Source: Thalassobium sp. (GTDB lineage Bacteria; Pseudomonadota; Gammaproteobacteria; Pseudomonadales; Oceanobacteraceae). From it: a DNA stretch of 64,000 nt. Positions 1 through 6,128 of this stretch are shown here, in pieces. Where the stretch lies: the NCBI GenBank assembly GCA_002733205.1, contig NVUW01000014.1, positions 62,001 to 126,000 of the forward strand, written 5' to 3'. Below the pieces are notes generated by a model. That model searched no databases and had not been told where the DNA came from. It was given only the letters and a program-made list of their open reading frames with translations. Made by a program: the position numbers and the translations under genes. Each line of letters begins with the position of its first letter. Position 1 is the first letter of the stretch.

Positions 1-555
1 TCCCGCGTAATTGAAACGTCCGAAGGCTACATCGTTAAGTACATTAAGCAGCGCACCTGGCACGATAATCTGCGTATTTTTTGGGGTGCCAGTAAAATTT
101 CCACAGAATTGAGAAGCTGTATTTTCCTGCAGAATCTGGGCCTGCGCGTACCCAGGGTTCTGGAATACGGCATGGCGTTTATTCCGGGGCATTTATGGGG
201 AGTAACCGGTTATTACCTGATGGAAAAGCACCTGGCGGCGGACATCGTCAAACACCATTTCCGCCATTGTGATCAGACTGCCCGGCAAAAAATACTGACG
301 CAGCTGGTGCATGATCTGCAACGTATGCGCGATGCCTGCTGTGTATACCGGGATTTATCATTCCGTAATATGATGACGGACGATAACGGTGAACTGTTCT
401 GGATTGACACCAATATCAGGCGTTATAGCAAAGCTGGCGATAAATTTATCGCCGACTGGAACAAAACGCTGAAGGTATTGCTGCAGGAACTCAGCACCAT
501 GTCAGATCCTGTCGAACACGACGGGCAGCAAGCCATTCAGGCACTGATGCTGTAA
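1..555 (+). CDS. LPS kinase (Kdo/WaaP, InaA-like) family protein, 5' truncated
   Basis: The reading frame is open from base 1, so the N-terminus lies outside the window; 184 residues are visible. The segment YRDLSFRNMM matches the catalytic loop of kinase-fold proteins, with the Asp base and the Asn metal ligand, and WIDTNIRRY stands where the DFG motif is expected. The upstream part (VIKYIK-like beta strand, then an N-lobe hinge) also fits. Lipopolysaccharide kinases of the Kdo/WaaP and InaA type phosphorylate inner-core sugars at the cytoplasmic face, and this is the best family guess. A different small-molecule kinase is possible. A TTG at 109 is only an internal codon, not the start. No terminator is obvious after the stop; a repeat cluster follows. 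Confidence 0.7.
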   Translation, partial: SRVIETSEGYIVKYIKQRTWHDNLRIFWGASKISTELRSCIFLQNLGLRVPRVLEYGMAFIPGHLWGVTGYYLMEKHLAADIVKHHFRHCDQTARQKILTQLVHDLQRMRDACCVYRDLSFRNMMTDDNGELFWIDTNIRRYSKAGDKFIADWNKTLKVLLQELSTMSDPVEHDGQQAIQALML

Positions 556-881
556 CACTTATTCTGCTATCAGCTGTCGCGGAATTAACTGGAGCACCGC
601 ATGCATTAATGAACCAGGCCGCACCCTATGGCTAAACATGTAGTAGGGGTTTACATAAAAACCGGTCGGATCAATCCGTTCGTACTGAGCGCGCCCTTCG
701 ACAAGCTCAGGACGAACGGAATGTCGACAAGCTCAGGACCAACGGATCCAGTCGAAGTGTGAGCGTTCCCTTCGACAGGCTCGTGCCTCGCCGCTCAGGA
801 CGAACGGTATAAATATTCGAAAGACAAGATCGGGAAAACCAGTGGTTTTAATTCAGGGCAAACGATATTTACAGAGTCCGA
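556..881. other. Intergenic region holding repeat cluster A
   Basis: This 326-base gap between the kinase-like gene and the convergent GNAT gene contains no credible gene. Its centre (about 676-808) is filled by inverted short repeats of the CCTGAGC/GCTCAGG type described separately. An open frame at 842-1162 on the plus strand is a shadow of the GNAT gene. Confidence 0.7.
676..808. repeat. REP-like hairpin repeat cluster A
   Basis: This contains one full hairpin unit (CCGTTCG..CTGAGC, loop GCGCCCTTCGACAA, GCTCAGGACGAACGG) plus degenerate half units (GTCGACAAGCTCAGGACCAACGG and CCTTCGACAGGCTCGTGCCTC). It belongs to the same family as the clusters at about 21.0, 30.4, 31.3, 32.4 and 35.5 kb. 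Confidence 0.85.
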
Positions 882-1418
882 TCAGTCGCGATCACTGGCC
901 AGGAAAGAATACAACGCCATATCCACGCTACTGTCGTTGTATTCAACCTGTGCCGGCAGGCAACCTTCGTAGTGAAAGCCCAGTTGCTGCAACAGCGTTT
1001 CGTGCGGCTCAGAACCGGCACGCAGGCGCATTTCAATGCGGTGCAGGCCCAGTTCGGCAAAACAGAAATTCAGTACCGCCGGCATTATTTCCTGTAATAC
1101 CGGAAGATCGGCGGCATCACTTAATTCCCACTGTAATTGCGCACTGCTCAGCATCCAGTTAATTTTCTGGATGCCAATGCGTGCTAGCAGTTGCTGATCA
1201 TACGCACCTTCGACCAGCCAGAAGGCGGCTTCACGGGTTTCGAAACGCATGGCCATACGGCGCAGTTCATCCAGCGCCTGTGCTTCAACACTCATGGCCA
1301 AACGCGGAATATGATCAACGCGTGTCTGTTCTTTTAATAAGTCGTACAGTGCTGCACCATCCTGATCCACGAGCGGCAGGCGCAGAGTGAAATTACCGGC
1401 CGGAAAATTCCAGTTCAT
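882..1418 (-). CDS. GNAT family N-acetyltransferase (RimJ/RimL-like)
   Basis: The protein has 178 residues. The fold pattern is that of RimJ/RimL-type acetyltransferases: an N-terminal LRLPLVDQDGAALYDLL strand-helix, a core ARIGIQKINW strand, and a C-terminal segment FCFAELGLHRIEMRLRAG...LLQQLGF that matches the acetyl-CoA-binding and substrate end of the family. These enzymes transfer acetyl from acetyl-CoA to amino groups; the substrate here cannot be read. The ATG start has a strong GGAGGTG Shine-Dalgarno and overlaps the stop of the upstream GNAT gene by 4 bases (ATGA), so the pair is translationally coupled. The central glycine-rich AcCoA loop is weak, so this could be a divergent or specialised member. 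Confidence 0.75.
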   Translation of the reverse strand: MNWNFPAGNFTLRLPLVDQDGAALYDLLKEQTRVDHIPRLAMSVEAQALDELRRMAMRFETREAAFWLVEGAYDQQLLARIGIQKINWMLSSAQLQWELSDAADLPVLQEIMPAVLNFCFAELGLHRIEMRLRAGSEPHETLLQQLGFHYEGCLPAQVEYNDSSVDMALYSFLASDRD

Positions 1419-2032
1419 ACATCACCTCCGTTACTGTGATCTGCGGCATTCAGGTTTTGTCCGGGGTTAATATCACTGTTTTCACCCAGGCGTCCGGCAA
1501 CCGGCTTTTTCTTATCCAGCACATAATTAAACTGCACCACATTGGCAAAGGATTGTTCGCCGCTGCGCCAGGCATCGCGCATCAGTGCGCTTTGTTGAAA
1601 ACCCAGATCGGTGAGCATGGTTTTAATGGCGTCGTTCTGGCCTTCAATCCACTGGTAACCAAAATTACGCAGGTGATATTTATCGGCCATAAAATCCATA
1701 CAGGTTTTTAAGGCAGCACTGCGTTGCGCCAGCGTTAATTGCGGCAGACCATCAACGCGCAACATGGTACGCAGTAACGATGGCTGCCAGTCAAAAGCGC
1801 TGACCATGCCAATAATGTGATCATCCACTTCCAGCGCCCACATCATGCCGCGCTGCGTCGCCGCCATCTGCACACTCAGATCCACCATGCGCACCAGGTT
1901 GTCTTTATTCTCCAGCACGCGCTGACCGGGTAATTCCGGCTGCTGATACAGTTCGAATAATGCATCCACGTCATCGTAAGTCAGTGGCCGAACCCGGCCG
2001 CCGGAGAAGGATAATTCGGGGGTAAATTTCAT
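1415..2032 (-). CDS. GNAT-like acetyltransferase, first gene of a pair
   Basis: The protein has 205 residues and starts RVRPLTYDDVDALFELYQQ, the usual GNAT opening. It continues with MMWALEVDDHIIGMVSAF (core strands) and a C-terminal FMADKYHLRNFGYQWIEGQNDAIKTMLTDLGF, the neighbour-position pattern of the family. A 40-residue polar tail rich in Asn, Asp and Gly follows the fold and is probably unstructured. It overlaps the next GNAT gene by 4 bases, and the two may act together or be divergent duplicates. The substrate is unknown. It lies 51 bases after dnaB on the same strand and could be read through from it, since no terminator hairpin is visible between them. Confidence 0.7.
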   Translation of the reverse strand: MKFTPELSFSGGRVRPLTYDDVDALFELYQQPELPGQRVLENKDNLVRMVDLSVQMAATQRGMMWALEVDDHIIGMVSAFDWQPSLLRTMLRVDGLPQLTLAQRSAALKTCMDFMADKYHLRNFGYQWIEGQNDAIKTMLTDLGFQQSALMRDAWRSGEQSFANVVQFNYVLDKKKPVAGRLGENSDINPGQNLNAADHSNGGDV

Positions 2033-2083
2033 GCTGATATCCAGGAGATACGATCCGCCACCATGGGGCTGGCGGATGTTTAA

Positions 2084-3484
2084 TTAATACTCGTCATCGC
2101 CGCCTTCATAAGCGCGGGCCAGATTTTCAAAGCGGGTGTATTTGCCGATAAAGGCCAGACGGTCGATACCAATCGGGCCGTTACGGTGTTTACCGGTAAT
2201 AATTTCAGCCACGCCTTTGTCCGGCGTGTCTTCGTTATACACTTCGTCACGGTAAATAAACTGAATGATATCGGCGTCCTGCTCGATTGCGCCCGATTCC
2301 CGCAGGTCAGAACTGACCGGGCGTTTATTCGGCCGTTGCTCTAACGAGCGGTTAAGCTGCGACAGGGCAATCATCGGACAATTAAATTCTTTGGCGATCA
2401 CTTTCAGGGTGCGCGAAATTTCGGAAATTTCCTGGGTACGGCCTTCCGACGGCCCGGACACCCGCATCAGCTGCAGGTAGTCGACCATAATCAGCGCCAG
2501 GTCGTTGTTGTTTTCGCGGTAGACCTTACGCGCACGCGCACGCATTTCCTGCGGCGTCAGTGCCGGTGTGTCGTCGATATACAGCGGCAGATCTTTTAAC
2601 AGATTCACGGCGGCGGATAGTTTCGGCCAATCTTCGTCGATTAACTTACCGGAACGGATGCGGGTCTGGTCGATTTTGCCGATGGACGACAGCATACGCA
2701 TCACGATGGATTCTGACGGCATCTCCAGACTGAACACCAGACAGGGCCGCTTGGTCGCCAGCAGCGCATTTTCCACCAGATTCATGGCGTAGGTGGTTTT
2801 ACCCATCGACGGACGCGCCGCGACAATCACCAGATCGGCTTTCTGCCAGCCGGAGGTGCGGTTGTCGATCTCGTTAAAGCCAGTGGTGATACCGGTCAGA
2901 CCATCCGGCTGGTTGAACATCTGATCAAGCTGTTCAAGGGTGTTCTTCAGAATCGGTGCCACCAGCTGCGGGCCACCATCTTTACGGCTGCCCTCGGCAA
3001 TCTGGGCGATGGCTTTTTCGGCATCCGATACCAGTGTCAGCGAGGTTTCGCCTTCCGGCTCGTAGGCTTTGGCCATGATGTCGGACGCGGCTTCAATCAG
3101 GCGGCGCTGCTGTGCGCGCTCACGCACGATTTCGCCGTAGGCGGAGCAGTTGTCGATAGAAGGCGTCATATCCACCAGACGGCTCAGGTAGGCGGCACCA
3201 CCGACACTTTCCAGCTTGCTGCGTTCTTCCAGCTCTTCGGCAACCGTCACCACATCGATCGGCTGTTCCTGACTGACCAAATGCTGGATGGCACGGAAAA
3301 TCAGGCGATGATCATGGCGGTAAAAGTCGGTGTCCTGCAGGGTTTCGGCCACACTTTCCCAGGCACGCTCATCCAGCATCAGCGAGCCCAGTACCGACTG
3401 TTCGGCTTCTACCGAATGCGGCGGCGTGCGCTGACTGCTTTCCTGTCTATGCTCATGTGGCTGCGCAGAATACTCTTCACTCAT
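2084..3484 (-). CDS. dnaB: Replicative DNA helicase DnaB
   Basis: This is a 466-residue hexameric 5'-3' helicase that unwinds DNA at the replication fork and recruits primase. The N-terminal DnaB domain (about 20-120) begins PPHSVEAEQSVLGSLMLDERAWE. The RecA-like C-terminal domain shows Walker A ARPSMGKTTYAMN (about residue 223), Walker B ALIMVDYLQLM, and the SQLNRSLEQRPNKRPVSSDLRESGAIEQDAD block. The length is normal. Its position downstream of rplI on the same strand is the classical gammaproteobacterial arrangement, but a good terminator separates the two, so dnaB probably has its own promoter in the 170-base gap. No intein is present. Confidence 0.97.
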   Translation of the reverse strand: MSEEYSAQPHEHRQESSQRTPPHSVEAEQSVLGSLMLDERAWESVAETLQDTDFYRHDHRLIFRAIQHLVSQEQPIDVVTVAEELEERSKLESVGGAAYLSRLVDMTPSIDNCSAYGEIVRERAQQRRLIEAASDIMAKAYEPEGETSLTLVSDAEKAIAQIAEGSRKDGGPQLVAPILKNTLEQLDQMFNQPDGLTGITTGFNEIDNRTSGWQKADLVIVAARPSMGKTTYAMNLVENALLATKRPCLVFSLEMPSESIVMRMLSSIGKIDQTRIRSGKLIDEDWPKLSAAVNLLKDLPLYIDDTPALTPQEMRARARKVYRENNNDLALIMVDYLQLMRVSGPSEGRTQEISEISRTLKVIAKEFNCPMIALSQLNRSLEQRPNKRPVSSDLRESGAIEQDADIIQFIYRDEVYNEDTPDKGVAEIITGKHRNGPIGIDRLAFIGKYTRFENLARAYEGGDDEY

Positions 3485-3557
3485 GCAGACGATTCCCGGA
3501 GATGATCAGACAATAATAATGGGCGATAGCGACTCGCCTCCACCCGGAAGACGGGCA

Positions 3558-3594
3558 TAAAAAAGGCACTATCAGCTGGTCGCTAATAGTGCCT
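3558..3594 (-). terminator. Intrinsic terminator after rplI
   Basis: Read on the minus strand there is a stem AGGCACTAT/ATAGTGCCT followed by a run of seven T. It closes the rpsF-rpsR-rplI operon ahead of dnaB. Confidence 0.85.
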
Positions 3595-3652
3595 GATTCT
3601 GCTCATCGCTGCCACACGGCATCAGCCGGGGCGGCAGCCATAAGCCTCTGAA

Positions 3653-4099
3653 TTATTCTGCTACTACGTGCAGTTTCAGAGTGGCGTTCACTTCTGCGTG
3701 CAGGTGGATGGCGATGTCAAATTCGCCAACATTGCGCAGAGGACCGTTTGGCAGGCGAACTTCAGCCTTGCTCACTTCAACACCAGCCTGAGAGATCAGG
3801 TCAGCGATGTCGCGGTTACCCAGAGAACCGAACAGTTTGCCTTCGTCGCCCGCTTTAACAGCAACAGACAGTTCGATTTCTTCGATTTTCTCTTTACGGT
3901 TCTGTGCATCAGCCAGTTTGGCCGCTGCCTGAGCTTCCAGATCAGCACGACGAGCTTCGAAATGCTCAACGTTTGCTTTGGTTGCAGGAACCGCTTTGCC
4001 CTGTGGGAACAGGAAGTTACGGGCGTAACCTGGCTTAACATTAACCTGATCACCCAGTGAACCCAGGTTTGCTACTTTTTCTAACAGAATAATTTGCAT
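3653..4099 (-). CDS. rplI: 50S ribosomal protein L9
   Basis: The protein has 148 residues, the usual length. The start [19 protein letters not shown] and the following [17 protein letters not shown] are the L9 signature that binds 23S rRNA near the L1 stalk base. A central helix rich in Ala, Glu and Lys (about 45-75) links to the C-terminal domain [13 protein letters not shown]...G.EV. An AGGATTTTAAG ribosome-binding region precedes the ATG. It is the last gene of the rpsF operon, followed by a terminator. Confidence 0.98.
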   Translation of the reverse strand: MQIILLEKVANLGSLGDQVNVKPGYARNFLFPQGKAVPATKANVEHFEARRADLEAQAAAKLADAQNRKEKIEEIELSVAVKAGDEGKLFGSLGNRDIADLISQAGVEVSKAEVRLPNGPLRNVGEFDIAIHLHAEVNATLKLHVVAE

Positions 4100-4123
4100 C
4101 TTAAAATCCTCATTACAGGGCGA

Positions 4124-4984
4124 CTATTCATTACCCGCCGTGTCTTTTAGTCGCGTGCGGATGTTCAACAGACTATCCAGCAACGCTACGAAAATTAGTA
4201 ATGTGTACATGTAAGGCCCGAACAGCATCAGTGCCAGATACACCAGCAACATCCAGTTCGGACTGGCCTGTGATATTTTCACAACACCATGGAACAAAGC
4301 CAGACCCGCAATCATTAACGGCACCGTCAATACGGGCGTTAATCCTGCCAGATCGGGCTGCAACTGACCGGCTGTCAGACAAACCAACGTCGCCGGTAAG
4401 CTGAAAGCCAAAGGAAGGCGCAGCTGTTTAAACTCGGTGCCGAAGCCGCCGGGGTTATACAGTTCGCTTTGCCAGTAGCGTCCCAGTAACAGACACAAAA
4501 TAAATACCAGCACATGCAGAGCGGCAAGCACTCCATTGATCATCGGGGCTATCAGGGGTTGCAGATGAGCCAGTAATTCCGGCTGATCTTTTAACGCCCC
4601 GCTGACGGCGGTTTCACTGCTGGCCACAACCTGAGGCAGAACCTCAGACAACAACAACGGCAACAACAGATACACCAGCACACCCAGACCACAGGCCAGC
4701 AGCATCGACCAATCAAGGCGGATACTGTAGCGCAGCAACGCTGCCATGGCGCTGGTGCCAATAGCAACGATTAAAGGGGTTGGGTCGCCAATGGCGCTCC
4801 AGGCGATGGCCGGTAAAACCGCCCATAAAACCACCTGTCCCCCTTCACGAACACCCTGACGCAGGACAACCAACGCCAGAATTGCTGCTCCGATCCAGAA
4901 CAACAACGGCACAGCCAGACAACCACCAGCAGCAACAATTGCTTGCCAGCGACCGCTCATAGCCCATTTAGCCAGTGCTTTCAT
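4124..4984 (-). CDS. DUF2232-like integral membrane protein between rpsR and rplI
   Basis: The protein has 286 residues and is strongly hydrophobic, with about eight predicted membrane spans (for example LVVLRQGVREGGQVVLWAVL and LLVYLALMLFGPYMYTLLIF). It has no catalytic motif that I can recognise. Many gamma- and other proteobacteria carry a hypothetical membrane protein of this type (YybS/DUF2232-like) exactly between rpsR and rplI, and position plus topology support that assignment. It starts 25 bases upstream of rplI and is co-transcribed with it. The gap to rpsR is unusually long (217 bases) and holds a structured repeat. Its function is unknown. Confidence 0.7.
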   Translation of the reverse strand: MKALAKWAMSGRWQAIVAAGGCLAVPLLFWIGAAILALVVLRQGVREGGQVVLWAVLPAIAWSAIGDPTPLIVAIGTSAMAALLRYSIRLDWSMLLACGLGVLVYLLLPLLLSEVLPQVVASSETAVSGALKDQPELLAHLQPLIAPMINGVLAALHVLVFILCLLLGRYWQSELYNPGGFGTEFKQLRLPLAFSLPATLVCLTAGQLQPDLAGLTPVLTVPLMIAGLALFHGVVKISQASPNWMLLVYLALMLFGPYMYTLLIFVALLDSLLNIRTRLKDTAGNE

Positions 4985-5044
4985 ATTACAGTCCTAAGTT
5001 ATTACGCTGCCTTTTGCTCTGACTTTCTGGCGTAGCCGAGGAAG

Positions 5045-5170
5045 TCAGAACAAGGAAGAAATGGTCGAGAAGGCGGAGTTTACGTGTTGTAAAGATTCGC
5101 TTCGCTCCCCTGCGGGCCGCCTTTTCAGGCGTTCTGGTAAACCAGTGAGCACTTCGAGACCATTTCTGAC
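5045..5170. repeat. Compound stem-loop element, copy 1
   Basis: An outer stem pairs 5057-5066 (AGAAATGGTC) with 5158-5167 (GACCATTTCT). An inner stem pairs GTTTAC at 5078-5083 with GTAAAC at 5137-5142. The conserved stretches GGCGGAG and AGTGAGCA flank the inner stem. Compared with copy 2 at 45142-45199, the inner loop carries about 50 extra bases containing GGGCCGCC-type inverted sequence. Confidence 0.65.
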
Positions 5171-5201
5171 GCCGTTATGACGACGCAGGCAGGCAGAAAA
5201 C

Positions 5202-5432
5202 TTAGTTGTCGTGCTGATCAGTGTACGGCAGCAGAGCGATGTAGCGCGCGCGCTTGATCGCAGTAGACAGCTGACGCTGATACTTTGCACGGGTACCAGT
5301 GATACGGCTTGGTACGATTTTGCCAGTTTCAGTGATGTAGCCTTTCAGAGTATCCAGATCTTTGTAATCGATCTGGCTTACGCCTTCAGCAGTGAAACGG
5401 CAGAACTTACGACGACGGAAAAAACGTGCCAT
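5202..5432 (-). CDS. rpsR: 30S ribosomal protein S18
   Basis: The protein has 76 residues: [17 protein letters not shown], then [20 protein letters not shown] and [15 protein letters not shown] with the final [12 protein letters not shown]. This is the full S18 signature. It binds with S6 on the platform of the 30S subunit. It lies 15 bases after rpsF, in the same operon. It carries one Cys (C11), typical for proteobacterial S18 lacking the full zinc site. No priB gene lies between rpsF and rpsR, unlike in Escherichia coli. Confidence 0.98.
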   Translation of the reverse strand: MARFFRRRKFCRFTAEGVSQIDYKDLDTLKGYITETGKIVPSRITGTRAKYQRQLSTAIKRARYIALLPYTDQHDN

Positions 5433-5447
5433 GACTCAAATCCTCTC

Positions 5448-5873
5448 TTATTCAGCGTTATCGTCAGAATCATTCTCGTCAGCGTCATCCGCTTCTTCAG
5501 CAGCGCTTTCAGATTCTTCAGCGCGTGGCTCGGAACGACGACGATCTTCGCGGCTTTCAGCTGCTTTGATCGGAGAGATTTCGGTGATGGCTTCATCACA
5601 ACGGATCACCATGTTACGCAGAACAGCGTCGTTGTAACGGAAGTTGGTGGTCAGTTCGTCCAGAACTTCCTGAGTACATTCAACGTTCATCAGGATGTAG
5701 TGGGCTTTATGCACGTCGTTGATCGGGTAAGCCAGGTGACGACGGCCCCAATCTTCGAAACGGTGAATTTTGCCGTTAGCGGCTTCGATTGAGTTAGTGT
5801 AACGCTCAACCATCGCAGGTACCTGCTCGCTTTGATCTGGGTGAACCAGAAAAACGATTTCGTAGTGACGCAT
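5448..5873 (-). CDS. rpsF: 30S ribosomal protein S6
   Basis: The protein has 141 residues and begins [19 protein letters not shown], the S6 opening. The core [27 protein letters not shown] is diagnostic. The C-terminal tail is rich in Asp and Glu (EDRRR...[20 protein letters not shown]), as in other gammaproteobacterial S6 proteins that receive added glutamates. The ATG at 5873 is chosen over the in-frame TTG at 5879 because the AAGGAGT Shine-Dalgarno lies 5 bases upstream of the ATG and the TTG would add only two residues. The leader can fold so that this Shine-Dalgarno is paired, suggesting autoregulation. Confidence 0.97.
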   Translation of the reverse strand: MRHYEIVFLVHPDQSEQVPAMVERYTNSIEAANGKIHRFEDWGRRHLAYPINDVHKAHYILMNVECTQEVLDELTTNFRYNDAVLRNMVIRCDEAITEISPIKAAESREDRRRSEPRAEESESAAEEADDADENDSDDNAE

Positions 5874-5878
5874 TGTCA

Positions 5879-5927
5879 ACTCCTTATGGGTTGCCAGCCT
5901 TCCGGCCCATCCGGTAAGGCAAGGAGT
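5879..5927 (-). promoter_or_regulatory. rpsF leader hairpin, candidate S6:S18 autoregulatory motif
   Basis: On the minus strand ACTCCTT (5927-5921) pairs with AAGGAGT (5885-5879), the rpsF Shine-Dalgarno. Inside lies a second stem GCCTT-A-CCGG / CCGG-AAGGC with one bulged A. Known S6:S18 leader motifs in many bacteria have a CCG-containing hairpin next to rpsF that is bound by the S6:S18 complex. The location and the CCGG-rich inner hairpin fit; the exact motif match is inferred. Confidence 0.6.
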
Positions 5928-6067
5928 CCGTTGTTCGCCCGAGGGCCAATATACGGATAAAAAGGAGCGCGGAGTCTATCAGAGGTCTGATGGCGGATCA
6001 ATCTTTGCACAACCCCCTGTGCCCACCGTTATAGCTGAACCGCGACTGAATCATTCACCGTCTTATG

Positions 6068-6101
6068 GTTCACCACGGGTTCAGTGGCTGCTTTCTATAC
6101 T
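6068..6101 (+). promoter_or_regulatory. Candidate response-regulator box and -10 for the 6129 gene
   Basis: The direct repeat GTTCAC-CACGG-GTTCAG occupies 6068-6084 (11-bp period). It is followed after 11 bases by TATACT (6096-6101). The same box design precedes both promoters at 13.7 kb. The predicted transcript start near 6108 lies 21 bases before the ATG at 6129 and excludes a GTG start at 6084, which falls inside the box. Confidence 0.55.
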
Positions 6102-6128
6102 GCCGCGGTTTTTAACGGAGACTGTTGT

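Noticed and set aside
5211..5792. 193-codon plus-strand frame opposite rpsR and rpsF
   Set aside because: Spans two ribosomal genes in antisense; no start signal.
6084..6128. GTG start for the outer-membrane peptidase gene
   Set aside because: It lies in the direct-repeat box and upstream of the predicted transcript start; ATG 6129 has a Shine-Dalgarno.
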